A stretch of DNA of 64,000 nt from Ligilactobacillus hayakitensis DSM 18933 = JCM 14209 (GCF_000615845.1 NZ_BAML01000003.1:38708-102707), one strand, 5' to 3'. Shown: positions 35,223 through 46,905, counted from the first letter of the stretch. The notes: generated by a model not told the origin, from the sequence alone. Program-made: numbers and translations.

Positions 35223-35447
35223 CTACTTTTCATCTAATTCTTGTTGTAATTCAAGTTGATTTGATGCTAAATTAATTGCTAGTAATACTGCTGCTTTTTC
35301 ATTACTAATAGTTGGCATTTGTGCTTTAATCATTTCTAACTTATTATTAACAAGTTCACTAACCGCATTCATATGCTCTGTTGTACCATCACCAATTACA
35401 GTATATTCTTCTGTTCCGATTTTTAATTTAAATCTTCGTTTACTCAA
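35223..35447 (-). CDS. zapA: cell division protein ZapA
   Basis: A 74 aa protein that bundles FtsZ filaments at midcell. The sequence KRRFKLKIGTEEYTVIGDGTTEHMNAVSELVNNKL matches the ZapA head domain; a helical tail follows. The start is inferred as TTG with GGGGTG about 7 bases upstream. An ATG eleven codons earlier encodes residues foreign to the family and lacks a ribosome binding site. Confidence 0.88.
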   Translation of the reverse strand: MSKRRFKLKIGTEEYTVIGDGTTEHMNAVSELVNNKLEMIKAQMPTISNEKAAVLLAINLASNQLELQQELDEK

Positions 35448-35509
35448 AAAAATCACCCCATATATAAAATAAAGTCGCAAAGTATTAATACTCCCCGACT
35501 TTAAATAAA

Positions 35510-35794
35510 TTATTGTAAGTTTTCGTCATTTAAAAAGGTATCTAATACCCCTTCAACCATGTCCCATTCTTCATCTGTTTGAATATCATTTAAAGTATAG
35601 TCATCAGTATCTTCATTAGGATCGAATGAAAAGGCAACTACGTCAACTTGTTCTTCAGGTTCTGAACCAGCAGGAACCAATAATAAGTATGACTTATCAA
35701 AGTCATCTGAATGAAAATTAAATAATTCTTGGTATAAAGTTTCATTTCCATTTTCATCTGTTAATGAAACATAATTAATATCTTGGTTATTCAT
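35510..35794 (-). CDS. yrzB: DUF1292 family protein (YrzB)
   Basis: A 94 aa acidic protein (YVSLTDENGNETLYQELFNFHSDDFDKSYLLLVP; tail DEEWDMVEGVLDTFL). The family is conserved in Firmicutes, usually directly after ruvX, as here (10 bases). Function is unknown. Confidence 0.93.
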   Translation of the reverse strand: MNNQDINYVSLTDENGNETLYQELFNFHSDDFDKSYLLLVPAGSEPEEQVDVVAFSFDPNEDTDDYTLNDIQTDEEWDMVEGVLDTFLNDENLQ

Positions 35795-35804
35795 AAATAA
35801 TCTC

Positions 35805-36248
35805 CTATTTTAAATTTCGTACCAAATTTCCGTTAGAGTCAAGGTAATTTTGTAGAATCAAACTCGCAGCTAGCTTATCAATCACTTGCTTTCTTTTTTT
35901 TCTAGAAGTGTCTGCTTGTTCTACTAACATTCGCTCGGCCTCAACTGTTGTTAATCGTTCATCAATGTAATCAACAGGTAAATTAAATTTTTCTTCTAAC
36001 ATTTTACCATAAGATTGTGCAGCTTCTACTCTTGGCCCCTCAGTATTATTCATGTTCTTTGGTAATCCAACAACAAAACCTATAACATCATGTTCTTTTA
36101 CGATTTCTTCAACTCGTTGTAAGCCAAAAACTTCTTCATCTTCATTAATTGAGATGATTTCTAACCCTTGTGCTGTCCAACCAAGGGCATCACTTAATGC
36201 TACACCCACTGTACGTGAACCAACATCAAGTCCCATTAATCTACTCAA
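35805..36248 (-). CDS. ruvX: Holliday junction resolvase-like protein RuvX (YqgF)
   Basis: A 147 aa RNase H-fold protein. Acidic active-site residues are visible in [16 protein letters not shown], in [15 protein letters not shown] and in [13 protein letters not shown], with [11 protein letters not shown] closing. E. coli YqgF processes 16S pre-rRNA; a resolvase role is also proposed. Start is TTG, selected by GGAGG 8 bases upstream; the ribosome binding site lies within the last codons of ireB. Confidence 0.95.
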   Translation of the reverse strand: MSRLMGLDVGSRTVGVALSDALGWTAQGLEIISINEDEEVFGLQRVEEIVKEHDVIGFVVGLPKNMNNTEGPRVEAAQSYGKMLEEKFNLPVDYIDERLTTVEAERMLVEQADTSRKKRKQVIDKLAASLILQNYLDSNGNLVRNLK

Positions 36249-36509
36249 TTATTTGTCCTCCTTATGCAAATAAGCTCTTACCAATTCCTCGATGATTTCA
36301 TCACGCTCATGTTTTCTAATCAAATTACGTGCGTCATTTAAACGAGGAATATATGCAGGATCACCAGATAAGAGGTATCCTACGATTTGATTTATCGGAT
36401 TATACCCTTTTTCTTCTAATGCAGCATAGACTGTTTCTAATGTTTCACGTACATCCTGCTTATCATTTTGTCCAAAGTCAAAATACATTGTTTTATCTAA
36501 AGAACTCAT
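36249..36509 (-). CDS. ireB: IreB family regulatory phosphoprotein (UPF0297)
   Basis: An 86 aa protein of the IreB/YrzL family. The conserved N-terminus [12 protein letters not shown] and [32 protein letters not shown] are nearly invariant. In Enterococcus IreB is a substrate of the Ser/Thr kinase IreK and affects cephalosporin resistance; the phosphorylated threonine region corresponds to the start (SSLDKTM). It leads ireB-ruvX-yrzB. Confidence 0.95.
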   Translation of the reverse strand: MSSLDKTMYFDFGQNDKQDVRETLETVYAALEEKGYNPINQIVGYLLSGDPAYIPRLNDARNLIRKHERDEIIEELVRAYLHKEDK

Positions 36510-36603
36510 TTAAAACACCTCCAACGTTTAAATCGTAATACTTTTATAAGTATTTTACTAAAATCTGATTTATCCCTCAATTATTTTACTTCATCTAATT
36601 GCA

Positions 36604-37125
36604 TTAATATTCCATTAATACCAAAGTATCATAATCTTTAATCTTTTCACGACCCTTAAGATCTTGAAGCTCAATAATAAAGGCACATCCCACAACAATT
36701 CCACCTAATTGTTCAATTAAATCAATTGTAGCACGAATTGTCCCACCTGTTGCAAGAAGATCATCTGTAATTAAAACCTTTTGTCCTGGTTTAACAGCAT
36801 CTTTATGTAAGTATAATGATTCCACACCACCATATTCTAATGTATAATCTGCTCTCACAGTTTCTCGAGGTAATTTACCTTTTTTACGAGCAGGAGCAAA
36901 ACCAACCCCTAATTCGTAGGCGACCGGACACCCTACAATAAATCCACGTGCTTCTGGTCCAACAATCATTTCTACGCCCTTTTCTTTAGCGAATTTAACA
37001 ATTTGTTCAGTTGCTTGACGATATGCTTGTCCATCCGCCATTAATGGTGAAATATCTCTAAAAGTGATTCCTTCTTCTGGATAATCTTGGATACTTGCAA
37101 CAAATTTGCTTAAGTCTACAGTCAT
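36604..37125 (-). CDS. apt: adenine phosphoribosyltransferase
   Basis: A 173 aa salvage enzyme that makes AMP from adenine and PRPP. The PRPP-binding motif [14 protein letters not shown] and the catalytic flexible-loop area [12 protein letters not shown] are clear, as is the FRDISPLM start. It follows recJ after 22 bases, as in many Firmicutes. Confidence 0.97.
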   Translation of the reverse strand: MTVDLSKFVASIQDYPEEGITFRDISPLMADGQAYRQATEQIVKFAKEKGVEMIVGPEARGFIVGCPVAYELGVGFAPARKKGKLPRETVRADYTLEYGGVESLYLHKDAVKPGQKVLITDDLLATGGTIRATIDLIEQLGGIVVGCAFIIELQDLKGREKIKDYDTLVLMEY

Positions 37126-37147
37126 TCTTAAAAATTTCTCCTTAATT

Positions 37148-39469
37148 TCATTTAATTAATTCATTAATCCATTGCTCTAATTTAGCTGGATTACTTGTTA
37201 AAAATACTTGTTCTGATTTAATTTTTTGTAAATGTTTTTGATAAACTTCAGATTGTTCAAGATTTTGTGGCGCTACATTGTCAACGCCACTCACTACTCC
37301 ATTGTCTATTTTAACAAATCCTACTTCAAAAAACACCTGCATAATTAAAACTAATAAATCTTTTTTCATTTGTAATGTATTCGCTAATTTGTTTACATCT
37401 TTTTTAAAATCAACACCTTTAACTGATTTAAAAAAGCGATATACTTTAGCATAATCATTACGACTTGGTAACCCTATTTTGGCTGCGCTTTTAACTGAGA
37501 AACACCAAAAAGTAATTTTATCAAACTTTTTCAATTGGGGAACCAATATTTCAAAATCTTTCAATTTTAACGGAAAATCAACAATGACAGCTTCTTTTCC
37601 AGCTAGATTTGAAAAATCGTTATATAAAAATGCTCTACTTCCGTGAACAAGATGCGGTCTCACGTTTTGATAAAGTTTTTCATTAAAGAAAATATACGTC
37701 TGATTTGCAGCTAAAAAATCACCTGTTTTTAATTGCGTTTTTCTAGCAACTACAACTTTATTCGGTTCATTTACCTTTTGTAGTTCAGACGAATTCAATT
37801 TCATGTCGCTAATTTGAATCTGAATATTTGTTTGATTTTTCCAAGTATTGGCTGCTAAGTTTCCAATAAATTGAAATGCCGTCGTATTATCTTTAATTTC
37901 TGTATATTCATCCTCAGCCACGTTAAATTTTATCGCGTCGACGCCACTTACTTTAAGTTTTAAAGTTTCTTGTTTTTTACCAATCAAATTTACACTTTCT
38001 AATTGGAAATCCTTAAAATAAAATGTTGGTCGTGGATTTTCTTCACCAAATGGCTCAAGCGCATTTAATTCCTCATACATTTCTAAAGTAGCATCTTTAA
38101 TTGAGAGTTCATAGACATCTTGAATTTCTTTGCTTTTTTCCGTTAAATTTTGCTTTTTAGCTTCTAAATTTAACACCGCATTCAACTGAGGTAACTTATT
38201 AACATCTACTGATAAACCGCACGCCATATGGTGGCCACCGAATTTTTCTAAAATATCTCTATGTCCATCAAGAGCATTAAACATATGAAATGCTTCAATT
38301 GATCTACCAGATCCTTTAGCGATATTTGTTTTCGAATCAATTCCTAAAACGATTGTTGGCTTGCCTGTTTGATCTACCAAACGACTTGCTACAATTCCAA
38401 GGACACCTTCATGCCAACCTTTAGCTGCAACAACATTTACCAAGTCATCTTGTTTTGAATCTAACATCGCTAACGCTTGTTCATAGATATCATTAACAAT
38501 ATCTTGTCTTTTAGCATTTAATTTAACTGTTTTTTCCGCTAATTGATCAGCTCTTTGGTCATCTAACGTTGTTAATAACTCCACACCTTCATTCGCATTT
38601 TCAATACGTCCCAAGGCATTTAATCTTGGTGCAATACTATAGCCAATTGTATCGGTTGTAACCTTTTTTTCTGCTATCCCTGATTTTTCTAATAAACTAA
38701 TTATTCCAGGTCGAATCGTTTGATTCAAAACTTGTAACCCATATTTAACTAAAATTCGATTTTCATCTTTAAGCGGAACAATATCTGCTACTGTCCCTAA
38801 CGCTACTAAATCTAATGCATCTTCTGGTAGTTCTTCTAATAACGCCGCTGCCACTTTAAAAGCGACCCCCGCACCAGATAATCCGCCAAAAGGATACTCA
38901 CTTCCTGCAAAGCGAGGATGAATAATTGCATATGCGTCTGGTAAATCATTAGGAATTTCGTGGTGATCTGTTACCACTACGTCAACTCCTTGTTTTTGAG
39001 CAAATTCAATTGCTTCTTTCCCCGCGATTCCATTATCAACAGTCACAATTAATTGCGCACCATCTTCAATTAATCGTTGATATGCTTCCTTATTAGGTCC
39101 ATATCCATCTTTAAAACGATCAGGAATATAGTAAATTACATTTGCCCCCAATTGTTCCAAACTCTCGTACATAATTGAAGTACTAGTTATGCCATCAACA
39201 TCATAATCTCCATAGATAACAATTTTTTGGCCTTCTATTACCGCCTGTTGGATTCGTTCTACCCCTTTTTGCATATCATGCATCAAATAAGGATCATATA
39301 GATTTTTGGGACTAGGATTTAAAAATGCTTGAATTTCATCTGAAGTATATCCCTTATTTTTTAAAATGCGGTAAACTACAGGATTCAATTCAAGTTCTTG
39401 CAATTGAGCTTGATCTGAAGAAGTTAACTTTTCATCAATTATATTCCATTGCTTTTTTGAATCAATCAT
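37148..39469 (-). CDS. recJ: single-stranded-DNA-specific exonuclease RecJ
   Basis: A 773 aa 5'-3' ssDNA exonuclease. The DHH domain contains [19 protein letters not shown] and [12 protein letters not shown]1 contains [13 protein letters not shown] and [13 protein letters not shown]; an OB-like region and the extra C-terminal domain of Gram-positive RecJ follow. Start: ATG (MIDSKKQ) with GAGGTG six bases upstream, three codons inside a longer GTG frame. It sits between an SDR gene and apt. Confidence 0.95.
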   Translation of the reverse strand: MIDSKKQWNIIDEKLTSSDQAQLQELELNPVVYRILKNKGYTSDEIQAFLNPSPKNLYDPYLMHDMQKGVERIQQAVIEGQKIVIYGDYDVDGITSTSIMYESLEQLGANVIYYIPDRFKDGYGPNKEAYQRLIEDGAQLIVTVDNGIAGKEAIEFAQKQGVDVVVTDHHEIPNDLPDAYAIIHPRFAGSEYPFGGLSGAGVAFKVAAALLEELPEDALDLVALGTVADIVPLKDENRILVKYGLQVLNQTIRPGIISLLEKSGIAEKKVTTDTIGYSIAPRLNALGRIENANEGVELLTTLDDQRADQLAEKTVKLNAKRQDIVNDIYEQALAMLDSKQDDLVNVVAAKGWHEGVLGIVASRLVDQTGKPTIVLGIDSKTNIAKGSGRSIEAFHMFNALDGHRDILEKFGGHHMACGLSVDVNKLPQLNAVLNLEAKKQNLTEKSKEIQDVYELSIKDATLEMYEELNALEPFGEENPRPTFYFKDFQLESVNLIGKKQETLKLKVSGVDAIKFNVAEDEYTEIKDNTTAFQFIGNLAANTWKNQTNIQIQISDMKLNSSELQKVNEPNKVVVARKTQLKTGDFLAANQTYIFFNEKLYQNVRPHLVHGSRAFLYNDFSNLAGKEAVIVDFPLKLKDFEILVPQLKKFDKITFWCFSVKSAAKIGLPSRNDYAKVYRFFKSVKGVDFKKDVNKLANTLQMKKDLLVLIMQVFFEVGFVKIDNGVVSGVDNVAPQNLEQSEVYQKHLQKIKSEQVFLTSNPAKLEQWINELIK

Positions 39470-39479
39470 TTTTTTCACC

Positions 39480-40271
39480 TCATTTTTTATTAAAGACTCC
39501 CCCAGTTAAATAATCACCTAATTTAGGAAATATAGCATATGCTACACTTGCTATTTGCATATACCAAGGAGCATTTATTTCTCGTTTTTTTGATCCTAAA
39601 TTTCTAACAATCCTTTTTGCTAACTTGTCAGGATCTAAAACAACTTTTCCTAGTGATTTTAGATAAGCATTATCTTGACCAGCATGAGTAAAGAATTCCG
39701 TTTGCATCGGACCGGGATTTACGGTCATCACATTAATTGAGCTAGATGCTAATTCAAGGCGTAAGGCATTAGAAAAACCGATTACTGCAAATTTTGTAGC
39801 TGCATAAGCACTTGCTTTTGGCGTTGCTATTTTTCCTGCCATTGAAGCAATATTAACTATTTCTCCACTACCTTGTGCTTTCATTTTTTTAGCAATTATT
39901 TGTGCTATCTGCATTAATCCTAACACATTCACTTTAAACATATCTTCTACACGATTCATGTCTAAGTCTACAAAATTTTCCATCACACCAAAACCTGCAT
40001 TATTAATTAAATAATCTATTTTAGGGGTTATCTGTAAAATATTCGTAAGAACTTCAGTAACTTGATTTTTATCAGCTACGTCTAATTCAAATGCATATGC
40101 TTCTGTTTGCGATAACTCTTTACATTGGGTAATCACCTTTTCTAACCGGTCTTTTCTTCTTGCTACACCAATTATAGTTGCACCTTGATTTGCTGCATGA
40201 AGAGCAATCTTTTCACCAAGGCCTCCAGAAGCTCCCGTAATTAAAATTACTTTCCCTATTAATTTTTTCAT
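39480..40271 (-). CDS. short-chain dehydrogenase/reductase
   Basis: A 263 aa NAD(P)-dependent oxidoreductase. The Rossmann motif ITGASGGLGEKIA lies near residue 10, NNAGFG near 90, the catalytic Ser in NIASMAGKIA and the YAATK Tyr/Lys pair near 157-161, and NPGPMQTEF later. The C-terminal hydrophobic stretch is typical of the YqjQ/DltE-like subgroup. Substrate is unknown. It lies between rnz and recJ, a conserved position in lactobacilli. Confidence 0.92.
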   Translation of the reverse strand: MKKLIGKVILITGASGGLGEKIALHAANQGATIIGVARRKDRLEKVITQCKELSQTEAYAFELDVADKNQVTEVLTNILQITPKIDYLINNAGFGVMENFVDLDMNRVEDMFKVNVLGLMQIAQIIAKKMKAQGSGEIVNIASMAGKIATPKASAYAATKFAVIGFSNALRLELASSSINVMTVNPGPMQTEFFTHAGQDNAYLKSLGKVVLDPDKLAKRIVRNLGSKKREINAPWYMQIASVAYAIFPKLGDYLTGGVFNKK

Positions 40272-40280
40272 TATTTACCC

Positions 40281-41216
40281 CTACTTTGAAAAAGGAACAT
40301 TTATGATATCAAAATCTCTTACAACTTTTGAATCTTCAAAAACTTGACATGCATCTTTTTCAAGATTCTTAGCTAACTTCCCAACGTATCTTGCTGAAAT
40401 ATGAGTTAATAGCAATTTTTTAACTCCAAATTCTTTAGCAATTTTTGCTGCTTGGATGCATGTTGAATGGTGATAATTTTTAGCCAATCTTCCTTCGCCT
40501 TTACCAAACGTACTTTCATGAACTAATATATCAGCATCTTTGGCTAATTGACTAATATTAGGTGTTTGACGTGTATCCCCTAAAATTGTAACAATTCTAC
40601 CTTTTTTAGGTTCTCCGATATAATCTCTTCCATCAATAACACGCCCATCTTCTAACGTTACTGTTTCACCATTTTTTATTTTTCCATAAATTGGACCTGC
40701 TGGAATTTTTTCAGACCTTAATCTATCAACTTGCAATTCCCCTGGGTAATCTTTTTCTTCTACTCGATAACCAAAACACTCGATTCTATGATCTAATTTT
40801 TGTGTTATTACCCTAAAGCGAGAATCTTCATAAATTATTCCTTCTTTTTCAAGTTCAACATACTTAACTGGATACGATAATTTTGTTTGACTAACTTTTA
40901 AACTTGTTTCAATAAATGCTTTAATCCCTTTTGGACCAAAAATCATCAGTTCACCCATTTGTTCTCCACCTTGGAATGAACGACTACTTAAAAATCCTGG
41001 TAAACCAAAAATATGATCTCCATGTAAGTGAGTGATAAAAATTTTATCAACTTTTCTCGGTCTAATTGTCGTATTAAGAATTTGATGTTGGGTACCCTCC
41101 CCAGCATCAAATAACCAAATTTCATTACTTTCATCAAGTAGTTTTAAAGCTACTGATGTTACATTTCTACTTTTTGAGGGTGACCCTGCGCCCGTTCCTA
41201 AAAATTCTAATTCCAT
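40281..41216 (-). CDS. rnz: ribonuclease Z
   Basis: A 311 aa metallo-beta-lactamase-fold endonuclease that trims tRNA 3' ends. Since neither tRNA gene here encodes CCA, this activity is expected to be needed. Zinc ligands are in THLHGDH (His63, His65, Asp67, His68), with others in HESTFGKG and THISARY. The family start [17 protein letters not shown] is intact. AAGGT-type ribosome binding site precedes the ATG. Confidence 0.97.
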   Translation of the reverse strand: MELEFLGTGAGSPSKSRNVTSVALKLLDESNEIWLFDAGEGTQHQILNTTIRPRKVDKIFITHLHGDHIFGLPGFLSSRSFQGGEQMGELMIFGPKGIKAFIETSLKVSQTKLSYPVKYVELEKEGIIYEDSRFRVITQKLDHRIECFGYRVEEKDYPGELQVDRLRSEKIPAGPIYGKIKNGETVTLEDGRVIDGRDYIGEPKKGRIVTILGDTRQTPNISQLAKDADILVHESTFGKGEGRLAKNYHHSTCIQAAKIAKEFGVKKLLLTHISARYVGKLAKNLEKDACQVFEDSKVVRDFDIINVPFSK

Positions 41217-41356
41217 TTTTTACCTCGTCTCGTATAAAAATGACATACACTTCATTGTATCATTTTCAAAAAATAATTACACCTTTTAGAAACATTGACT
41301 TCAAAAAACTATTTGTTTATGATATCTCTTAATAATACAATAATAAGGAGTTTTCT

Positions 41357-41643
41357 ATGTTAATCAGCGACTTTTTAGATGCAACAGTTGGTATGGATGA
41401 AACTTTTATTCTTACTCAAAAAAATGATGAGCAATTAGTTTTCTCAGGAAAAATCATTGAAATAACGTCCGAAAAAATAATTATCGGACCAGCACAACAT
41501 GAAATTCATTTAGGGACACTTATTTATAAGCTTAAAAATCTCCTGCAAATTTGCAGTTATACATTCAAAAAGTCGAACACTCTCTTGTAACTCCTCTTTT
41601 CGGTTTTAAATTAGAACCTTCAACTTTAATTTTCACAACTTAA
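41357..41643 (+). pseudogene. small conserved hypothetical protein, one-base frameshift
   Basis: An ATG with AAGGAG opens MLISDFLDATVGMDETFIL..., a short beta-rich frame that degenerates after GTLIYKL. The next frame continues sensibly as SPANLQLYIQKVEHSLVTPLFGFKLEPSTLIFTT and stops at the terminator. Restoring one A in the five-A run near 41533-41541 gives a 95 aa protein. I do not recognise the family. It is divergent from rnz and convergent with oatA. Confidence 0.6.
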
Positions 41644-41653
41644 TTTATAAATA

Positions 41654-41684
41654 AAAATAGAGGCTGAATTTCAACCTCTATTTT
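41654..41684. terminator. bidirectional terminator before oatA 3' end
   Basis: AAAATAGAGGCTGAA pairs with TTCAACCTCTATTTT (one mismatch), with A/T runs on both sides, between convergent genes. Confidence 0.85.
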
Positions 41685-41694
41685 CATATCTTCT

Positions 41695-43560
41695 CTATTT
41701 AAGAATATTCTTAGCAACCAAATGGCTGTAATATTTTACACCTTCTGGATTGGGGTGAACATTATCATCATAAAACCAATCTGGATGGTTCTTACAATAA
41801 GAATTCCAATCTACAATATGTAAATTTTTATACTTCTTATCATTTTTTTGTAAATCTTTGTTTACTTGCCCTTCCCATCTTCTAGTTGGAACATGGGTGT
41901 TTACCCAATAAACTTGACGTTTTTTACCTGCTATTTTCATAATGTCTGAAACTTCATTTCCAACGAACGGTCCGTTTGTTCCTTCTACAACTAAAATAGT
42001 ATCTGCTAATTGATTGCTATTTGCAGAATTTTGTAGAATTTGAACGGCATCTGCGGTTTGCCTACCTACCTTGGCATCAACATACATTTTCGGAAAAATC
42101 TTTTGTAATTCAGCAGATCCATCAGCTAAAACTGAGTCCCCTACAGCAGTAATTGCAAGATTATTTGCTTGTTCAACCTGTTTTGGGGATAATTTTAGAT
42201 TTTCATCATTAATATTATCTTCTTTAACACTCGAACTACTACTTGCACTATTACTTTCATCTTTATGATTAATTTGCTTATTTTTCTTTGCAACTTCTTT
42301 ATTATTTTTAATAATTTGTTTTTCTAAATCACTTGAGCTTGCTTTTTTAACTGTTGTACTTTGGAAACTTCCTACTAAAGTAATCGCCACAGTTGTAAGT
42401 GCCAAAATAACACTAACTTTTTTTTTGATAGGAACCCCTTTTGGGGCCATGAATACGTCTTTAATTTCTTCCAAAGCGTTTGTATAATCAAACTTTTTCA
42501 ATGGTTGTTCGATTAATCTATAAGAAAGTTCACTAATTATTAAAATAATTAAAATTTCAACGATTCCATTTAAAATTGGATGTTCTCCAATATTTATTTT
42601 TGCTTCATAAAAAGTTAGCACCGGGAATTGGTAAATATAAATCCCATAACTCCGTTTACCAATGTAAGAGAAAAATGGATTTGTAAATAAACGATTTAAA
42701 CTTGCCCCCGGATGAGCCACAACCGCAACTAAAACTGCTGAAACTAATGAAAAAAGATACATTCCAAAATGATATACAAAGGGATTCTCCCCACTTAAAG
42801 TGACAAAGAATATTAATAAGATAACCATACTGAGATAGCCTACTAAATTAATAATTCTTCGATTTTCAGCTGGCATTTCAGCCCGTAACTTTGTACTTGG
42901 CCAAACAAAAGCCAATGACGTTCCAATCAAAATCGAAAACATTCTTGTATCCGTTCCATAATATAATCTGGATGGATCTTTACCTGGACTAAATAAAAGT
43001 GCCATTTCAATTGCTGATAATAAACTCACTGCAAAAATAATCCAAAATCTATGACTATTTTTGTGAACTAATTTCAATAATCCTAAAATTACAAACGGCC
43101 ACAATAAGTAAAATTGTCCTTCAATTGATAATGACCATAAATGAGTAAATGGTGATTGCGTTGCAAACTTATCAAAATAAGATTGCCCCATCCTTATTTC
43201 GAACCAATTGTAAACATAAAAAATATTCGAAACAATAATTTTTCCGAGATTAGTTAATAGGTTTCTTTGAAATAACGTAATATAGGTTCCTGTTACCATT
43301 AACATCGTAATTAATGCCGGATATAAACGTTTCATGCGGCGAATATAAAATCCTATAATATCAATTTTCCCGTTTTGTTCCCACTCCTGAATGAGCAAAT
43401 CTGTAATTAAATAACCAGATACAACAAAGAAAATTGGGACTCCCATTAATCCTCCTTTCATCGTATATGGAAAGAGATGGTATAAAATTACGGCGATAAC
43501 TGCTATACTTCGAATTCCGTCAAACCCGGTAATATACCTACTTTTTTTTAGTCGTTTCAT
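41695..43560 (-). CDS. oatA: OatA-type peptidoglycan O-acetyltransferase
   Basis: A 621 aa membrane enzyme that O-acetylates muramic acid and so confers lysozyme resistance. The N-terminal acyltransferase-3 domain has about ten helices (GFDGIRSIAVIAVILYHLFP; FFVVSGYLIT; SLSIEGQFYLLWPF). A Lys/Ser-rich linker precedes the C-terminal SGNH esterase-like domain with AVGDSVLADG, EGTNGP and the catalytic DDNVHPNPEG. A GGGGG site precedes the ATG. The related AdlA/AtfA proteins are an alternative label. Confidence 0.93.
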   Translation of the reverse strand: MKRLKKSRYITGFDGIRSIAVIAVILYHLFPYTMKGGLMGVPIFFVVSGYLITDLLIQEWEQNGKIDIIGFYIRRMKRLYPALITMLMVTGTYITLFQRNLLTNLGKIIVSNIFYVYNWFEIRMGQSYFDKFATQSPFTHLWSLSIEGQFYLLWPFVILGLLKLVHKNSHRFWIIFAVSLLSAIEMALLFSPGKDPSRLYYGTDTRMFSILIGTSLAFVWPSTKLRAEMPAENRRIINLVGYLSMVILLIFFVTLSGENPFVYHFGMYLFSLVSAVLVAVVAHPGASLNRLFTNPFFSYIGKRSYGIYIYQFPVLTFYEAKINIGEHPILNGIVEILIILIISELSYRLIEQPLKKFDYTNALEEIKDVFMAPKGVPIKKKVSVILALTTVAITLVGSFQSTTVKKASSSDLEKQIIKNNKEVAKKNKQINHKDESNSASSSSSVKEDNINDENLKLSPKQVEQANNLAITAVGDSVLADGSAELQKIFPKMYVDAKVGRQTADAVQILQNSANSNQLADTILVVEGTNGPFVGNEVSDIMKIAGKKRQVYWVNTHVPTRRWEGQVNKDLQKNDKKYKNLHIVDWNSYCKNHPDWFYDDNVHPNPEGVKYYSHLVAKNILK

Positions 43561-43595
43561 TTTTATATTTCCCCCAAAATATTCAATGACTATTT

Positions 43596-44891
43596 TTATT
43601 CCACGAATTCAAAAGTAAAATCATTAATACGAACTAAATCGCCGCCTTTTGCTCCTTTTTGACGTAATGCATCATCGACACCCATTCCACGTAATTGACG
43701 AGCAAATCGCATCATGCTTTCATCGTGATTTAGGTTAGTCATCTTGAATAATTTTTCAAGTTTTGCGCCTGAAAGTACCCAAGTTGAATCAGGGTCTCTT
43801 GAAATTTCAAATTGTGCTTCTTCTTCATGAGTATATACTTTATGTTCTTCAACATCGCTAGTGTATAGTTCAAATTGTGGTGTTTCTTCTAGTAATGCTG
43901 CTGTACGTAAAGTTAGTTCTTTCAACCCTTGATGAGTTAAAGAAGATATTTCCATTACTTCTGGAGGATTAGGTAAGGTATTATCTTTAGCTAATTTTTC
44001 TTTAAACTCTTGTAGGTTTCTGGCTGCCTCTGGCATATCCATTTTACTACCAACTACGATTTGTGGTCGATCTAGTAAGGTTGGATCATAAGTTTTTAAT
44101 TCTTCATTAATCTTTAAATAATCCTCAAATGGATCGCGCCCTTCTACACCAGACATATCAATCAAGTGTAAAATTACCCGAGTTCTTTCAACGTGGCGTA
44201 AGAATTGAATTCCTAAACCGACCCCTTGGGAGGCACCTTCAATTAGCCCTGGTAAATCGGCCATTACAAAGTCTCTACCATCATCTAAACGAACCATTCC
44301 TAAGTTTGGCACAAGGGTTGTAAAATGATATTCAGCAATTTTAGGCTTAGCACTAGTTACAACTGATAGTAATGTTGACTTTCCGACTGATGGGAAACCA
44401 ACTAAACCAACATCGGCTAACACTTTTAATTCTAACTGTAATTTCCGTTCTTCTCCTGGTTCACCGTTTTCAGCAATTTCTGGTGCTGGATTTCTTGGAC
44501 TAGCGAATTTAATATTTCCACGGCCACCACGGCCACCTTTAGCTACAACTAATTCATCATCAAGTTCAACTAAATCGCCTAATACTTCTCCAGTTTCTGC
44601 GTCACTTACCGTTGTTCCTTGAGGCACGCTAATATACATATCATCTGCGCCTCGACCATACATCCCTTTAATCATCCCATTTTGACCTGGCTTGGCTTTA
44701 AAAATTCGATGATATCTAAAATCCATCAAGGTACGAAGGCCTGGATCCACTTTTAAGATTACACTTCCACCTTTTCCACCGTCTCCTCCGGCTGGACCTC
44801 CATTTGGGACATACTTTTCACGACGAAAAGCAACCATTCCATCGCCGCCTTTTCCGGCTTTAACTTCAATTTTTATCTGATCTACAAACAT
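43596..44891 (-). CDS. obgE: GTPase Obg
   Basis: A 431 aa ribosome-associated GTPase. The Gly-rich Obg fold ([42 protein letters not shown]) is followed by the G domain ([32 protein letters not shown]) and the C-terminal OCT domain ([26 protein letters not shown]). It takes part in 50S assembly and stress control. Confidence 0.98.
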   Translation of the reverse strand: MFVDQIKIEVKAGKGGDGMVAFRREKYVPNGGPAGGDGGKGGSVILKVDPGLRTLMDFRYHRIFKAKPGQNGMIKGMYGRGADDMYISVPQGTTVSDAETGEVLGDLVELDDELVVAKGGRGGRGNIKFASPRNPAPEIAENGEPGEERKLQLELKVLADVGLVGFPSVGKSTLLSVVTSAKPKIAEYHFTTLVPNLGMVRLDDGRDFVMADLPGLIEGASQGVGLGIQFLRHVERTRVILHLIDMSGVEGRDPFEDYLKINEELKTYDPTLLDRPQIVVGSKMDMPEAARNLQEFKEKLAKDNTLPNPPEVMEISSLTHQGLKELTLRTAALLEETPQFELYTSDVEEHKVYTHEEEAQFEISRDPDSTWVLSGAKLEKLFKMTNLNHDESMMRFARQLRGMGVDDALRQKGAKGGDLVRINDFTFEFVE

Positions 44892-44972
44892 CCAAAATTT
44901 CGCCTTTCTTTTACTAATTTCTAAATAAGTACTACCTCTAAATATATCTTAATTTCAAAGTCTTTGTCAAAA

Positions 44973-46763
44973 TTATTTTGAAATTTTATCAAGATTTCGC
45001 ACACTTAACTTAATCGCTTGTGCCAATTTTTCATTAATTCCAATTTTCATCAAATCTTCAACACTTGCATTACTTATATTTTTTAAAGATCCGAATTCTT
45101 TCATTAACTTAATTCTTGTTTTTGGACCAACACCTTTAATTTGTTCTAATCTAGACGCTAACGAATTCTTAGAACGTACTTGGCGGTGAAAAGTTATTGC
45201 AAACCGGTGAACTTCATCTTGAATTCTTTGTAATAAATAAAACCCTTCACTTTTAGGATTCAATCCTATTTTTTCATCATTTTCAGTCATTAAATCTGCT
45301 GTCTTATGTTTATCGTTTTTTACCATCCCTGCTACCGGAATGTTAATCCCTAATTGATTTTTTAAAACATCAATTGCTGCATTGATTTGAATTTCAGCTC
45401 CATCCATCAAAATTAAATCTGGTAAATTTTTTTGTTCTTTTAATAAACGGCTATATCTTCGGTAAATAACTTCTCTTGTTGATGCAGCTTCATCAGCATG
45501 ATCAACATTTTTTAACTTGTATTTTCGATATTCATTTTTGTCTGGTCGCCCATCAATAAAGCATACCATTGCTGAAACAATATCTTCTCCTTGGAGATGA
45601 GAATGATCAAATGCTTCAATTCGATGTCCCCGAGGAATTTTTAAAGCATCAGTAATCTCATTCATCGCTCCAGTTGTTTTTCTTTCATCTAATTCCAATA
45701 ATCGAAACTTTTCTTCTAAAACTAGCTTGGCGTTTTTCTTTGCCAAATCTAACAAGTCTTTTTTTTGCCCTCGAATTGGAGTTTTTACCGGAATGCCTAA
45801 AATTTCTTCTAAAATATCATTATCCATTCCAGCAGGAACCAAAATTTCATTCGGTAAAATACGATTTTTTTGATTATAAAATTGTAAAATAAATGAAGTT
45901 AGCTCAGCTTCTGGCGTATCGACACATGGAAAAAGTCGTTTTTCTCGCTTCATCAAGCGGGCTTGGCGAATAGAAAAAATCTGTAGAGATAGCCAGCCTT
46001 TATCCATATAAAACGCAAACAAATCGCGGGGAGTATTATCGTTAGAAATAATTTTTTGTTTTTCAACTGTCATTTGAATATATTTAATTTGATCGCGTAA
46101 TTCAGCAGCACGTTCAAACTCTAAATTTTCAGAGGCTACTTCCATTTTATTTTTTAAATCATTTTTTATCTTCGCAACATTACCATTCAAAAAAGATTTT
46201 ATTTTCCTTATTTGTTGCTCATATTCTTCTTTTGAAACCTCTTTAAAACAAGCTCCTAAACATTGTCCCATATGATAATACAAACATGGTCGCTTTTGGT
46301 AACCATTACAACGGCGTAAAGGATATACTTTTTGAATTAATTGAAGTGTTTCCGTAGCTGCATAAACATTTGGATATGGTCCAAAATAAAAACCGCCATC
46401 CTTTTTAACTTGACTAACAATTTTTATTTGCGGATCTTTTTCATTGGTAATTTTAATATATGGATATCCTGTACCTTTTTTTAATTTAATATTATAGTAT
46501 GGTGTATGTTTTTGAATTAGTGTAATTTCTAATAAGAATGCCTCTTTATCTGTTGAGGTAATAATTGTCTCAAAGTCGCGAATTTCTGAAACCAATTTTG
46601 CAGTTTTTCCTTCATGGCTGCTTTTAAAATATGAACGTACGCGATTTTTTAAATTTTTTGCCTTTCCTACATAAATTATTCTACTATTAATATCTTTCAT
46701 CAAATAACATCCTGGTAAATCAGGTAACAACTTTAATTTGTTTTCTATATGTTGCGTCGTCAA
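44973..46763 (-). CDS. uvrC: excinuclease ABC subunit C
   Basis: A 596 aa nucleotide-excision repair nuclease. The order is GIY-YIG (PGCYLMKDINSRIIYVGKAKNL), Cys-rich part (GQCLGACFKEV), UVR helix (ELRDQIKYIQ), RNase H-like nuclease (EAFDHSHLQGEDIVSAMV) and C-terminal HhH (IKGVGPKTRIKLMKEFGSL). Start is TTG with GAGGTG 8 bases upstream. Confidence 0.97.
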   Translation of the reverse strand: MTTQHIENKLKLLPDLPGCYLMKDINSRIIYVGKAKNLKNRVRSYFKSSHEGKTAKLVSEIRDFETIITSTDKEAFLLEITLIQKHTPYYNIKLKKGTGYPYIKITNEKDPQIKIVSQVKKDGGFYFGPYPNVYAATETLQLIQKVYPLRRCNGYQKRPCLYYHMGQCLGACFKEVSKEEYEQQIRKIKSFLNGNVAKIKNDLKNKMEVASENLEFERAAELRDQIKYIQMTVEKQKIISNDNTPRDLFAFYMDKGWLSLQIFSIRQARLMKREKRLFPCVDTPEAELTSFILQFYNQKNRILPNEILVPAGMDNDILEEILGIPVKTPIRGQKKDLLDLAKKNAKLVLEEKFRLLELDERKTTGAMNEITDALKIPRGHRIEAFDHSHLQGEDIVSAMVCFIDGRPDKNEYRKYKLKNVDHADEAASTREVIYRRYSRLLKEQKNLPDLILMDGAEIQINAAIDVLKNQLGINIPVAGMVKNDKHKTADLMTENDEKIGLNPKSEGFYLLQRIQDEVHRFAITFHRQVRSKNSLASRLEQIKGVGPKTRIKLMKEFGSLKNISNASVEDLMKIGINEKLAQAIKLSVRNLDKISK

Positions 46764-46905
46764 TTAAATCACACCTCATCTTTTTTATCTCATAAATTAT
46801 ACTATTCATGGTGATTAAATTTCAATTTTCGCTACTTTTTCTAATTGCATTCTGCGAATCTGACTGTTATGATTGCTTTAGTAAAATATTTAAAGGAGTG
46901 AAAAT

